NCBI GenBank assembly: GCA_963789215.1
Contig: CAWBJY010000005.1
Location: 277,619-341,618 of the forward strand
DNA length: 64,000 nucleotides
From: Phormidesmis sp963789215
Lineage (GTDB): Bacteria; Cyanobacteriota; Cyanobacteriia; Phormidesmidales; Phormidesmidaceae
Direction of reading: 5' to 3'
Shown here in pieces: positions 1-8,394 of the stretch. Under the pieces are notes generated by a model, which had not been told where the DNA came from, made no database searches, and was given only the letters and a program-made list of their open reading frames with translations. Position numbers and translations under genes: made by a program. Each line of letters opens with the position of its first letter. Position 1 is the first letter of the stretch.

Positions 1-329
1 GCCGCGCCGCTATATCCGTCTATATACCAGGCGTTTTTCAGCGTATTGAACTTGAGGAAGACTGCGCCGGCTTGCGCTGGAATGTCTACCTGAATCGGCT
101 GGCTTAAGGCTGCGACGTAGCCTTTGAGCGCAGATTCGGCCTCCGTCAGGCTCTCTGCGCAGATACCAATAGTTTGGTACTCGCTATTTTCGTTTAGCCA
201 GAGCAATGCCTCTCGGACGGTTTCTTTTTGCGTACCGGTGAGGTCGGCAGGCTGGGTTTGCAGACTTAATTTGATGAGTTTCTGGCGGATGGCCTTTAGT
301 TTTTCAGCATCAAAGGATTCAAGGGGCAT
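1..329 (-). CDS. DUF1824 family protein (partial, C-terminus beyond left edge)
   Basis: The reverse strand reads open from an ATG at 329 to the window edge, giving about 109 residues. The translation contains the run TIGICAESL followed by an alternation of Ala and Leu and the segment VFLKFNTLKNAWYIDGYSG. This matches my memory of cyanobacterial DUF1824 proteins (GICA... / KFNT...YLD.Y.G). The function of the family is unknown. The gene is divergent from radC with about 126 bp between them. The forward-strand open frame over the same bases is an antisense shadow. Confidence 0.75.
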   Translation of the reverse strand, partial: MPLESFDAEKLKAIRQKLIKLSLQTQPADLTGTQKETVREALLWLNENSEYQTIGICAESLTEAESALKGYVAALSQPIQVDIPAQAGAVFLKFNTLKNAWYIDGYSGA

Positions 330-455
330 AAACGATCTCGCGCTTTTTCCAACCTATCTAGCTTACGACTTTCCGGCATTGCCACCGAGCTAGCCCACTG
401 AGCTTTGAGGTAACTATTTTGGGTTCACTGAGAAGACTTCTTTTTATGCCTTCTT

Positions 456-1187
456 ATGATCTACAGTCTGCGGGTCTGCGATATGCCCGCTACCGAAAGA
501 CCTCGCGAGCGTCTGCTGACCTACGGCGCTAAGCGGCTGTCGGCAGCCGAGTTAGTGGCTATTTTGCTAGGCACTGGGCAAGGCCCCGGTGGGTTGTCAG
601 CGGTAGGGCTAGGTCAGCATTTGCTGCAGCGTTTGGCGGAGGGGCAGCCGAATAGTGACGGCTTGGTAGTTCTGCGCAATATTTCGGCAGAGGAGCTGAT
701 GCAGGTTTCGGGTATCGGGCCAGCCAAGGCCGCAACGATTCTAGCGGCGCTAGAACTAGGTAAAAGAGTTTTGCAAAGTCAGCCGCCGAATCTGACGGTA
801 GTAGACGATCCGGCAGTCGCGGCAGCCGCGCTCGGCCACGAGCTGATGTGGCAATCTCAGGAGCGATTTGCTGTTTTACTTTTAGATGTAAAGCACCGAA
901 TTATTGGCTCTAAAGTTGTTAGTGTTGGCACCGCTACCGAGACGTTGGCCCATCCAAGAGAGATTTTTCGTGAGGTGATCAAGCGCGGTGCGACTCGAGT
1001 TATTGTGGCTCACAATCATCCCTCTGGCAGCTTAGAGCCTAGCAGTGAAGATATTACGCTAACTCGGCAGTTATTAAAAGGCGCACATTTGCTAGGAATT
1101 CCACTGCTAGACCATCTAATTTTGGGCAACGGCGACTTCTCTAGTATTCGTCAGAGCAGCGACTTGTGGAACGAATCTATGGAGTGA
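456..1187 (+). CDS. radC: RadC family JAB-domain protein
   Basis: 243 residues, the normal RadC length. An N-terminal helix-hairpin-helix-like segment lies at about 77-107 (VSGIGPAKAATILAALELGK). The C-terminal JAB/MPN domain carries the metal motif with H186 and H188 in HNHPSG and D199 in SSED, consistent with a JAMM zinc site. RadC was named as a DNA repair protein but that role is disputed, and its biochemical function is unproven. The start at 456 gives the family N-terminus (YSLRVCDMPATERPRERL). It is followed by tRNA-Val. Confidence 0.95.
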   Translation: MIYSLRVCDMPATERPRERLLTYGAKRLSAAELVAILLGTGQGPGGLSAVGLGQHLLQRLAEGQPNSDGLVVLRNISAEELMQVSGIGPAKAATILAALELGKRVLQSQPPNLTVVDDPAVAAAALGHELMWQSQERFAVLLLDVKHRIIGSKVVSVGTATETLAHPREIFREVIKRGATRVIVAHNHPSGSLEPSSEDITLTRQLLKGAHLLGIPLLDHLILGNGDFSSIRQSSDLWNESME

Positions 1188-1240
1188 AGCAAAATCTTCT
1201 ACTTTCCTACTCAGTCAATCATGATAAAGTGAAACCTCAC

Positions 1241-1312
1241 GGGCGATTAGCACAGTGGTAGCGCGCTTCATTCACACTGAAGAGGTCACTGGTTCAAATC
1301 CAGTATCGCCCA
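1241..1312 (+). tRNA. tRNA-Val (anticodon CAC)
   Basis: A 72-nt cloverleaf. The acceptor stem GGGCGAT pairs with ATCGCCC. The anticodon stem CTTCA/TGAAG encloses loop TTCACAC, giving anticodon CAC (reads GTG). The T arm is ACTGG-TTCAAAT-CCAGT. The discriminator base A is at 1312 and no CCA is encoded. The D stem GCAC/GCGC contains one A-C mismatch (see findings). It lies between radC and the cysteine synthase gene. Confidence 0.95.
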
Positions 1313-1397
1313 TAGACTCCAACAACTTTACTTCTTAAGATTTTCGCTGATCGTCCGTTCCCTACTAGGATGAAAGGGTTGAACGGTAAAGCGCACG

Positions 1398-2387
1398 ATG
1401 GACATCAAATCTGGATTTGTAGGCACGGTAGGTAATACACCCCTGATTCGGCTAAACAGCTTTAGTGAGGAAACGGGCTGCGAAATTTTGGGCAAGGCTG
1501 AGTTCTTGAATCCCGGTGGCTCGGTGAAGGATCGGGCGGCTCTGTTCATTATTGAGCAGGCTGAGAAAGATGGCAGGCTGAAGCCAGGTGGCACGGTGGT
1601 GGAAGGGACGGCGGGTAATACGGGGATTGGGCTGACGCATATTTGTAATGCGAAGGGCTATAAATGCGTAATTGTGATTCCAGAGACCCAATCGCAGGAA
1701 AAGATTGGACTGCTGCGGACGCTAGGGGCCGACGTGCGGACGGTGCCTGCGGTGCCTTATGCGGATGATGGTAACTATGTGAAGGTGTCGGGGCGGCTAG
1801 CAGATGAGCTAGACAACGCTATTTGGGCCAATCAGTTTGAGAACTTGGCAAACCGAGACGCGCATTACGCGACGACGGCGGCGGAGATTTGGACGCAGAC
1901 AGACGGCAAGGTGGACGGCTGGACAGCGGCGACAGGCACGGGTGGAACCTATGCGGGCGTGTCGATGTTTTTGAAGGAGAAAAATCCTGACGTTCGCTGC
2001 GTGGTGGCCGACCCGATGGGCAGCGGTCTGTATAGCTATGTGAAAACGGGTGAGATCAAGCCCGAGGGTAATTCGGTCACGGAAGGCATTGGGAATAGCC
2101 GGATTACCGGGAATATGGAGGGCGCGCCGATTGATGACGCGATTCAAGTGGACGACCATGAGGCGCTAAGCGTGATTTACCAGCTCTTATATAAAGAGGG
2201 GCTGTTTATGGGCGGCTCGGTGGGTATTAATGTGGGCGCGGCGGTGGCGCTGGCGAAGGAGATGGGGCCAGGGCATACGATTGTGACTATTTTGTGCGAT
2301 GGCGGCTCTCGCTACCAGTCCAAAATCTTTAACCGGGAGTGGTTGGAAGGTAAGGGGCTGTGGTCGGATGAGTTTTTGCCTAAGTAA
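1398..2387 (+). CDS. cysK: Cysteine synthase A-type PLP enzyme
   Basis: 329 residues, fold-type II PLP enzyme of the O-acetylserine sulfhydrylase family. It would form L-cysteine from O-acetylserine and sulfide in the cytoplasm. K44 in NPGGSVKDRAA is the predicted Schiff-base lysine, and GTGGTYAG is the phosphate-binding loop. The substrate loop reads GTAGNTGIG rather than the TSGNTG of classical CysK. This variant is seen in the longer CysK-like clade, so substrate preference may differ. It is followed 14 bp later by a ZIP transporter gene, so the two may be co-transcribed. Confidence 0.9.
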   Translation: MDIKSGFVGTVGNTPLIRLNSFSEETGCEILGKAEFLNPGGSVKDRAALFIIEQAEKDGRLKPGGTVVEGTAGNTGIGLTHICNAKGYKCVIVIPETQSQEKIGLLRTLGADVRTVPAVPYADDGNYVKVSGRLADELDNAIWANQFENLANRDAHYATTAAEIWTQTDGKVDGWTAATGTGGTYAGVSMFLKEKNPDVRCVVADPMGSGLYSYVKTGEIKPEGNSVTEGIGNSRITGNMEGAPIDDAIQVDDHEALSVIYQLLYKEGLFMGGSVGINVGAAVALAKEMGPGHTIVTILCDGGSRYQSKIFNREWLEGKGLWSDEFLPK

Positions 2388-2401
2388 GCGGAGACGGGCG
2401 T

Positions 2402-3175
2402 TTGAATAATGTTTTAGCGGGCTTTTTGGCAAGCCTGGCGGCGGGACTGATGACGGGCGTGGGGGCTTTGCCGGTGCTGCTGCCTTTTGAGATGTCGGAG
2501 AAAGTGCAGGGAATTTTGCTGGGGGTGGGCGGCGGTGTGATGCTGGCGGCAACTTCTTTTTCGCTGCTGATTCCAGGGACGGATGCGGCGATCGCATTAG
2601 GCTACTCAGAAACCGCAGCAGCAGGACTCATGGTTGCTGGCGTTTTGATGGGTGGCGTTGCGCTGTGGCTAGCGCACGAGTTTTTTCCGCACGAGCATTT
2701 TTTTAAGGGTAAAGAAGGAAAAGAGAACGAGCGGTTTGAGCAGATTTGGCTGTTTGTAATTGCGATCGCGCTCCACAATTTTCCTGAAGGGCTCACGGTT
2801 GGCGTAGGCGTTGCCTCGGGCGGGCTCAGCGGTGGGCTAGCGCTAGCTGGCGGCATCGGCTTGCAAAACATTCCCGAAGGATTAGTGGTTGCGGTGGCTT
2901 TGCGAAACCTGGGCTATTCACCGCTTTACTCATTAGGTATTTCAACGTTGACCGGGCTAGTCGAACCGGTTGGCGGCCTGCTGGGGGCAAGCGTGGTGAG
3001 CTTTTCAGCATCGCTGCTGCCTTGGGGCATGGCTTTTGCCGCAGGGGCCATGCTGTTTGTGATTGTAGATGAGATTTTGCCTGATATTGACCAGAAAGAT
3101 TTGGGCCAAGTCGGCACGCTCGGGGTAATGGTGGGCTTTGTAGTGATGATGTTTTTAGATGTGACGCTGGGCTAG
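2402..3175 (+). CDS. ZIP family divalent metal transporter
   Basis: 257 residues of mostly membrane helices (about eight). The two ZIP signature metal-binding helices are visible: HNFPEG at 125-130 and QNIPEG at 155-160. A His/acid/Lys-rich cytoplasmic loop lies at about 92-113. The family imports zinc, iron or other divalent cations into the cytoplasm; the exact metal cannot be read from the sequence. The start is TTG at 2402, preceded by GGAG at 2390-2393; the nearby ATG at 2409 is out of frame. It lies 14 bp after the cysK-type gene. Confidence 0.9.
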   Translation: MNNVLAGFLASLAAGLMTGVGALPVLLPFEMSEKVQGILLGVGGGVMLAATSFSLLIPGTDAAIALGYSETAAAGLMVAGVLMGGVALWLAHEFFPHEHFFKGKEGKENERFEQIWLFVIAIALHNFPEGLTVGVGVASGGLSGGLALAGGIGLQNIPEGLVVAVALRNLGYSPLYSLGISTLTGLVEPVGGLLGASVVSFSASLLPWGMAFAAGAMLFVIVDEILPDIDQKDLGQVGTLGVMVGFVVMMFLDVTLG

Positions 3176-3270
3176 CGTTTCCTAGTAAAAGCAGGGCCAG
3201 GAAAGCGGCGTGGTTCTATCTATAGGATCGTGCACTGCTTATGCCTCCAGACATATAATCTTATCAAGAC

Positions 3271-3300
3271 TTGCTAAAGCGTACTCATTACGAGTATGAT
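3271..3300 (+). promoter_or_regulatory. Candidate promoter with inverted repeat upstream of Prx-Grx
   Basis: TTGCTA (3271-3276) and TATGAT (3295-3300) are separated by 18 bp, a plausible -35/-10 pair. The spacer and -10 overlap the inverted repeat TACTC-N5-GAGTA (3282-3296), a possible operator. The start codon of the Prx-Grx gene is about 80 bp downstream. This was identified by eye only. Confidence 0.4.
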
Positions 3301-3383
3301 TTATAGCGTAGTTGAAATAAACAGATTGAAATACGGCAGAGCGCTGCTGTAAGCCCAAATTATTTAAGGAGAAATCTTAATCA

Positions 3384-4142
3384 ATGGCACTAGAGAATAA
3401 AGAAGGTCAAAAGGTTCCTAGCGTTACGTTTCGCACTCGTCAAAATGACGAATGGGTCGATGTAACTAGCGACGAGCTATTTAATGGAAAGACCGTAGTT
3501 GTCTTTTCTTTACCAGGTGCGTTTACGCCGACTTGCTCAACAACTCATCTCCCTGGCTATAACGAGTACGCTAACTTGCTGAAGGAAAACGGCGTTGATG
3601 ACATCATTTGTATGTCTGTCAACGATACGTTTGTGATGAACGCCTGGGCGCAGGATCAAGAAGCTAGCAACGTCATGGTTATTCCAGATGGTAACGGCGA
3701 GTTTACCGAAGGGATGGGGATGCTGGTAGATAAAGAAGATCTAGGCTTTGGTAAGCGATCCTGGCGCTATTCGATGCTGGTGAAGGATGGCAACGTTGAG
3801 AAGATGTTCATCGAGCCAGAAAAACCAGGCGATCCGTTTGAGGTTTCTGATGCTGATACGATGTTGAACTACATCAACGATAAAGCGGGCCAGCCCAAGC
3901 GCGCCTTTATGATCAGCAAGCCTGGCTGTCCTTTCTGTGCGAAAGCGCGTGATTTGCTAGATAAGCACAGCATCGATTATGAGCAGGTTGAGCTAGGCGG
4001 CGGCGTTAGCACTAAATCGCTGTATGCCGTTTCGGGTGCGGGTACAACGCCTCAGGTGTTTATCGATGGCCGGCTGATCGGTGGCTCGGACGATTTGGAA
4101 GCGCACTTTAACAAGCAGGAAGACCCTCAGGCAGTCGCGTAA
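3384..4142 (+). CDS. Peroxiredoxin-glutaredoxin fusion protein
   Basis: 252 residues in two domains. Residues 1-165 are a Prx5-type peroxiredoxin with peroxidatic C51 in FTPTCSTTHLPG. Residues 170-252 are a glutaredoxin with CPFC (C182, C185) and the TTPQVFIDG glutathione-binding segment. Such hybrids reduce H2O2 and alkyl hydroperoxides directly with glutathione. AAGGAG at 3366-3371 precedes the start. Glutathione reductase, the enzyme that recycles the oxidised product, is encoded 270 bp downstream in the same direction, making a self-contained peroxide-detoxifying pair. Confidence 0.95.
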   Translation: MALENKEGQKVPSVTFRTRQNDEWVDVTSDELFNGKTVVVFSLPGAFTPTCSTTHLPGYNEYANLLKENGVDDIICMSVNDTFVMNAWAQDQEASNVMVIPDGNGEFTEGMGMLVDKEDLGFGKRSWRYSMLVKDGNVEKMFIEPEKPGDPFEVSDADTMLNYINDKAGQPKRAFMISKPGCPFCAKARDLLDKHSIDYEQVELGGGVSTKSLYAVSGAGTTPQVFIDGRLIGGSDDLEAHFNKQEDPQAVA

Positions 4143-4173
4143 GTTCACTAGCTTACCTACTCGCTTAAAGGCG

Positions 4174-4210
4174 CTGAGAAGTCTGGTTTCTCAGGCTTGA
4201 TTTCCTTCTT
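4174..4210 (+). terminator. Weak candidate terminator after Prx-Grx
   Basis: The 7-bp perfect stem CTGAGAA/TTCTCAG (4174-4180 and 4188-4194, 7-nt loop) is followed by a T-rich stretch interrupted by other bases. It is weaker than the gor terminator. Read-through into gor is possible. Confidence 0.4.
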
Positions 4211-4412
4211 TTTGGGTGCGGATACGCTGTTCTGTTTTTGGACGCGATTGCCCGTACCCGAAAGGAAGGCTTTTGCTTTTAGGGCCGTTTTACCGTTTTT
4301 TATTTATGATCTAGAGGTCGGTAGCTAATACCCATTTCTCTAAGACCTATATTTTTTCTTATTTGAACTGACGACTATTCTGACGATTTTTTCAGCGGGA
4401 GCGAGACGACGT

Positions 4413-5765
4413 ATGGCGTACGATTTTGACCTTTTTGTGATTGGTGGCGGTTCGGGCGGGATCGCCACCGCTCGGCGGGCGGCATCTCATGGCGCGAAAG
4501 TGGGTTTGGCAGAGTTTGACCGGCTAGGTGGCACCTGCGTGAATCGGGGCTGCGTGCCGAAAAAACTGATGGTGTATGCTTCGCACTTTCCGAAGTACGT
4601 GTCGGAGTCGGCGGGCTATGGATGGGATATTCCAAAGGGCACGTTTGACTGGCACAAAATGATCACGGATGTGAATAACGAAGTGAAGCGGCTAAACGCG
4701 ATCTATCAGCGCATGGTGGACAACGCGGATGTGAAGCTTTATCGTACTCGTGCTCGTTTGCTCGATGGGCACACGGTGGAAGTGGGCGATGAGAAGGTAA
4801 CGGCAGAGCGAATTTTGGTGGCGGTAGGCGGTGAGCCGGTGAAGCCGAATATTCCTGGGCTAGAGCATGCGATTACGTCTGACGGTATGTTTGAGCTGGA
4901 GGAACAGCCTAAGCGGATGGTGGTGCTCGGCGGAGGATACATCGGCTGCGAGTTTGCCAGCATTATGAATTTGTTGGGAACGGAGGTGACTCAGGTAATT
5001 CGGAAGGATCAGATTTTGAGTGGCTTCGACCAGGATTTGCGCAATGAGCTGCATGAGGCGCTGGTGAAGCAGGGCATTAATTTGGTGACGAACGCTAAGC
5101 TGCTGAAAGTTGAGAATACCGACGATGGCGTGAATGTGACCATCGATAACGGTCAGAAGCATGTCGTTGTTGCGGATGTGGTGAATTTGGCGGCGACTGG
5201 GCGTAAGCCTAAGCTGGATAATTTGGGCTTAGAGAATACGGCGGTGGAGGTATCGGATAAAGGGGCGATCGCGGCTGATATTTATGGCCAAACTGCTGAG
5301 CCAAGCGTATACGCCATTGGCGACTGTACCGACCGGGTAAACCTAACGCCGGTGGCGATTAATGAGGGTCGAATTTTTGCCGATACGATGTACGGCGGAA
5401 TGTCTCGCAAGATGAGCTACGAGGCGATCCCCTCAGCTATTTTCACAACGCCAGAGGCTGCAACCGTCGGGATCACTGAGCAAGAAGCGATCGCTGAGCA
5501 CGGTGAGGAGAATGTTAAAGTCTTTCGCTCGCGCTTTCGTCCGATGTATTACACCTTGCCTAATAAGGACGAAAAGACGCTGATGAAGCTAATTGTGCAC
5601 GGTAAGACCGACAAGGTGCTAGGGGCGCATATGGTGGGTGACGGCGCGGCTGAGATTATTCAAGGTGTGGCGATCGCGCTGAAGATGGGCGCAACTAAGG
5701 CCGACTTTGATGCCACGGTGGGTATCCATCCTAGCTCTGCCGAAGAGTTTGTGACGATGCGCTAG
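4413..5765 (+). CDS. gor: Glutathione-disulfide reductase
   Basis: 450 residues, the usual length. N-terminal FAD site GGGSGG at 11-16, redox-active C42 and C47 in GGTCVNRGCVPKK, a central NAD(P)H-binding GGGYIGCEF, a second FAD motif YAIGDCT, and the C-terminal HPSSAEEF with the catalytic His-Glu pair. It reduces GSSG to GSH in the cytoplasm with NAD(P)H. The cyanobacterial type commonly lacks the extended N-terminus of plant enzymes, as here. Upstream is the GSH-dependent Prx-Grx gene; downstream is a strong intrinsic terminator. Confidence 0.95.
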   Translation: MAYDFDLFVIGGGSGGIATARRAASHGAKVGLAEFDRLGGTCVNRGCVPKKLMVYASHFPKYVSESAGYGWDIPKGTFDWHKMITDVNNEVKRLNAIYQRMVDNADVKLYRTRARLLDGHTVEVGDEKVTAERILVAVGGEPVKPNIPGLEHAITSDGMFELEEQPKRMVVLGGGYIGCEFASIMNLLGTEVTQVIRKDQILSGFDQDLRNELHEALVKQGINLVTNAKLLKVENTDDGVNVTIDNGQKHVVVADVVNLAATGRKPKLDNLGLENTAVEVSDKGAIAADIYGQTAEPSVYAIGDCTDRVNLTPVAINEGRIFADTMYGGMSRKMSYEAIPSAIFTTPEAATVGITEQEAIAEHGEENVKVFRSRFRPMYYTLPNKDEKTLMKLIVHGKTDKVLGAHMVGDGAAEIIQGVAIALKMGATKADFDATVGIHPSSAEEFVTMR

Positions 5766-5840
5766 ATCTAGACGCTATCTCTGTTGCTGCTGGTTAGATT
5801 TACGCGAATAGAAGAGAATCTTGTTTTCTTTGGATAGACG

Positions 5841-5875
5841 ACTCTTTAAGCCTGTGCTTAGAGAGTTGTTTTTTT
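5841..5875 (+). terminator. Intrinsic terminator of gor
   Basis: The arms ACTCTTTAAG (5841-5850) and CTTAGAGAGT (5857-5866) pair over 10 bp with one wobble and a 6-nt loop. They are followed by TGTTTTTTT. It starts 76 bp after the gor stop. Confidence 0.85.
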
Positions 5876-6568
5876 GCCGTTTTTTTTGCCTTTTCTTACA
5901 TTGATGTGTTGCAAATTGTGTTGTCTTTATGAGAACCGTAGGCTATCAAGATTGAGCGATCGCTATAGCAATGCCGGGGATCAGCGGCGGCTCTCAATGG
6001 AAGCTTGCGATTGAAACTTTGTTCTTGAAAAATTGAATAGGAAATATGTTGAATTTGCATAGTTGTTATAGAAATGTTCCGTACGGACACGCAAAGCAAA
6101 TTTAGGTGCCTATGATAGTGAGCGTAAGTTAATACAGATGTTTTATCTTCGAGGTAAGTCCTCGTTTCTACTTTTTTTATCTACGTTTTGTCTGTTTTTT
6201 GTACGGTTCGCATTAAATCTGTTTTTGCATATTCTTTATAGACTCCGCTTGCTAGCTGACGCTTTCGAAAGTGTGACAGCCTCCTGTAGCAGTCTGGTTT
6301 GCTCTGGGTAGGCTGGTATCAGCTCAGACAAATCTCTCTAGAAGCGGTCTTTTGAAAACGGTATATATCGCTACAAGAGAACAGATTTTTATTGCTGTAG
6401 CGTTCTGCTTTATCAGAGATTAAAGCGATTGGGTAAAAGCTTCTTACGAGCTTCAACTGCCGCTCGCCTAAATTGACTAGCTTGAGTTTGTGGGTATGTT
6501 GTCTATGGCGATCGCCCCCTGCTCTTTTTCACCGAAAACTATTGAGTCAGAAAGACACTTTTTTCGTC
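5876..6568. other. Intergenic region of about 690 bp, no gene seen
   Basis: No supported protein gene. It contains a 10-bp perfect palindrome TCCGTACGGA at 6078-6087. A second hairpin CGAGG-N5-CCTCG (6150-6164) is followed by TTTCTACTTTTTTT, which looks like a terminator without an obvious upstream gene. A small RNA ending there is possible but I recognise no family. An A/T-rich stretch leads into the Mo-nitrogenase C-terminal-domain gene. Confidence 0.4.
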
Positions 6569-6859
6569 ATGGCCTATTCCTTTCCCAGAAATAAGAAATC
6601 CCTAGACCTGCTCAAGCCCGTAAAGAAATGGCTAGAGCGCGTCCCAGTCGAAAACCAACGCACTGCGCACCGCATTGTTTCAATTATTCCTGCCGACTGT
6701 CCTTTTGAGCGTGACATCAATCTATTTGGCAAAACGGTGGGCCACATTCCACCGATGTGTAAGCTCAACCCGCTTTACGATCAGCTAGTGATGCTTCGCT
6801 TTAAGGCAATGTGTTACTTGGTGGATGAATGCGGTGAAGACGGCAGCGCTTTTAATTAA
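6569..6859 (+). CDS. Mo-dependent nitrogenase C-terminal domain protein
   Basis: 96 residues from the ATG at 6569. Visible family features are ADCPFERDI, FGKTVGHIPPMCKLNPLYDQLV, and the end LRFKAMCYLVDECGED, which match the small cyanobacterial Mo-nitro_C proteins. The name comes from similarity to a C-terminal extension of nitrogenase components; the stand-alone proteins have no proven function and are common in non-diazotrophs. The frame stays open upstream to a TTG at 6473, but that extension (LWVCCLWRSP...) does not look like the family, so the ATG is preferred. Confidence 0.8.
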   Translation: MAYSFPRNKKSLDLLKPVKKWLERVPVENQRTAHRIVSIIPADCPFERDINLFGKTVGHIPPMCKLNPLYDQLVMLRFKAMCYLVDECGEDGSAFN

Positions 6860-6923
6860 GCTATTGAACCAAACCATATAGATGAACCCAACCATATAGA
6901 TAAGCGTTTGGTTGAGTAGTTTG

Positions 6924-8192
6924 CTAGCGAACAGGTAGCTTGAGAATAAATGCGGTTCCTTTGCATGGCTGCGAACAGCAGCTCAGTTGCCCCTTATGCT
7001 GCTCTACAATAATTTGGTGACTGATAGAGAGACCTAGCCCTGTGCCTTTGCCGATAGGTTTGGTGGTGAAGAATGGATCGAAGATGTAGCTGATATTTTT
7101 GTCGCTGATGCCTTTTCCGTTGTCGGAGATGATAATTTCTGTCCAGTGGTCATCTATTTGCCGCGTGCTGATTTCGATAATGGGTGGCTGTTTTGGAATT
7201 AGGTTGCTCTTTGAGTCGAAAGATTCGATTGCGTTGCCCAGAATTTGGAGCAGCGCCTGGTTAATGGCTCTAGGGTCACAGTAGAGCGGTAAAAGCTGAG
7301 GATCGTAATGGGTGGCTACTTCGATTTTGAGCGGGCTGTCGTTTAGCTTGCCTTGCAGCATCATCAGGGTACTGTTGATACCTTCGGTAACATCAGCTAG
7401 CTTATATTGAGATTCGTCTAGGCGAGAGAAGTTTCGCATGGTGCTGACGATTTTTTTGATGCGATCGCTGCCCATTTTCATAGAGTGTAAGGTCTTGAAG
7501 ATATCGGTGCGAATGAAGTCAAGATCTATCTCCTCGGCTATCTCTTTGGCCAAGGTCGCCGGGGTTGCGTTGGCTGGTTGAACTGACTGCTGCTCGTAAG
7601 CACTGATTAGAGAGAACAAATCTGTAGCGTATTGCTGAATGTGAGTTAGGTTGCCATAGATGAAATTGACTGGATTGTTAATTTCATGCGCAATGCCGGC
7701 AGACATCTGACCTAAGCTGTGCATTTTCTCGGTGTGGATAGTTAGCATTTGGCTATGCTGAACCTGCCTGAGCTTTTCTAGGGCTTGGATAGTGCGATCG
7801 CTCTCTTCGCGCAATTTGACCTGACTTTCTATTAGCTGATGGAGCGTTGTTGCATAGACGCTAACGCTAAAAAGGACAAAAAGCGCTCCAACAAAAAATA
7901 CAACGCCCGTTAGCACCGTGAGCCAGTCTGACTGCCTATAGATGACCAGATAGGCGGTTAGGCAATAGCCTAATAAAAAGAAGCTCATCAGCGCTGAGAG
8001 GATTCTCCAGTTCTGTAGCCCCTGCTCTGGCTTTTGATGGTCTGATGTTCGAAGGTTTTCGTTTTCGCATTTTAGCCAGGCTGTAATCTGTTTGGTCTTG
8101 ACAATTGCCAAGCTCATGACAACTGCGCCCGAGACAATCAGTCCGACGACAGCAGATTGTAGGTGAAATAGCATATATCTACTGTTAGTCAC
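6924..8192 (-). CDS. Membrane sensor histidine kinase
   Basis: 422 residues. Three predicted membrane helices (about 12-30, 63-84, 92-113) have no large periplasmic loop. A HisKA domain follows with phospho-acceptor H169 in SAGIAHEINNPVNF. The HATPase domain carries the N, G1 (DNGKGIS), F (FDPFFTTK) and G2 (GTGLGLSIS) boxes. A complete kinase with no receiver domain and no adjacent response regulator, so the partner is unknown. The start used is GTG at 8192; an ATG seven codons in is an alternative. Confidence 0.92.
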   Translation of the reverse strand: MTNSRYMLFHLQSAVVGLIVSGAVVMSLAIVKTKQITAWLKCENENLRTSDHQKPEQGLQNWRILSALMSFFLLGYCLTAYLVIYRQSDWLTVLTGVVFFVGALFVLFSVSVYATTLHQLIESQVKLREESDRTIQALEKLRQVQHSQMLTIHTEKMHSLGQMSAGIAHEINNPVNFIYGNLTHIQQYATDLFSLISAYEQQSVQPANATPATLAKEIAEEIDLDFIRTDIFKTLHSMKMGSDRIKKIVSTMRNFSRLDESQYKLADVTEGINSTLMMLQGKLNDSPLKIEVATHYDPQLLPLYCDPRAINQALLQILGNAIESFDSKSNLIPKQPPIIEISTRQIDDHWTEIIISDNGKGISDKNISYIFDPFFTTKPIGKGTGLGLSISHQIIVEQHKGQLSCCSQPCKGTAFILKLPVR

Positions 8193-8394
8193 TGTATTTG
8201 GCCATACTTACTCTTCCCAATATTAGTTTTGCCTCATAGCCTTCTATTTTGAGCCGTTCGCTGTGCTACAGCCATTAAATGAGGGATCCAAATCCGCAAT
8301 TTTAGGCTTATGAACTAGGCAACCGCTGGCAAAGCGGTCAAGGAAAGTGCTTTTAGAACGTAACCTAGGGGTGAAGGTTAGATCAGGATTCGAA

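Noticed and set aside
5876..6472. A known small RNA (6S, Yfr1, RNase P, tmRNA) in the gor downstream region.
   Set aside because: I could not find the conserved Yfr1 motif or any of the larger RNA signatures; only an orphan terminator-like hairpin.
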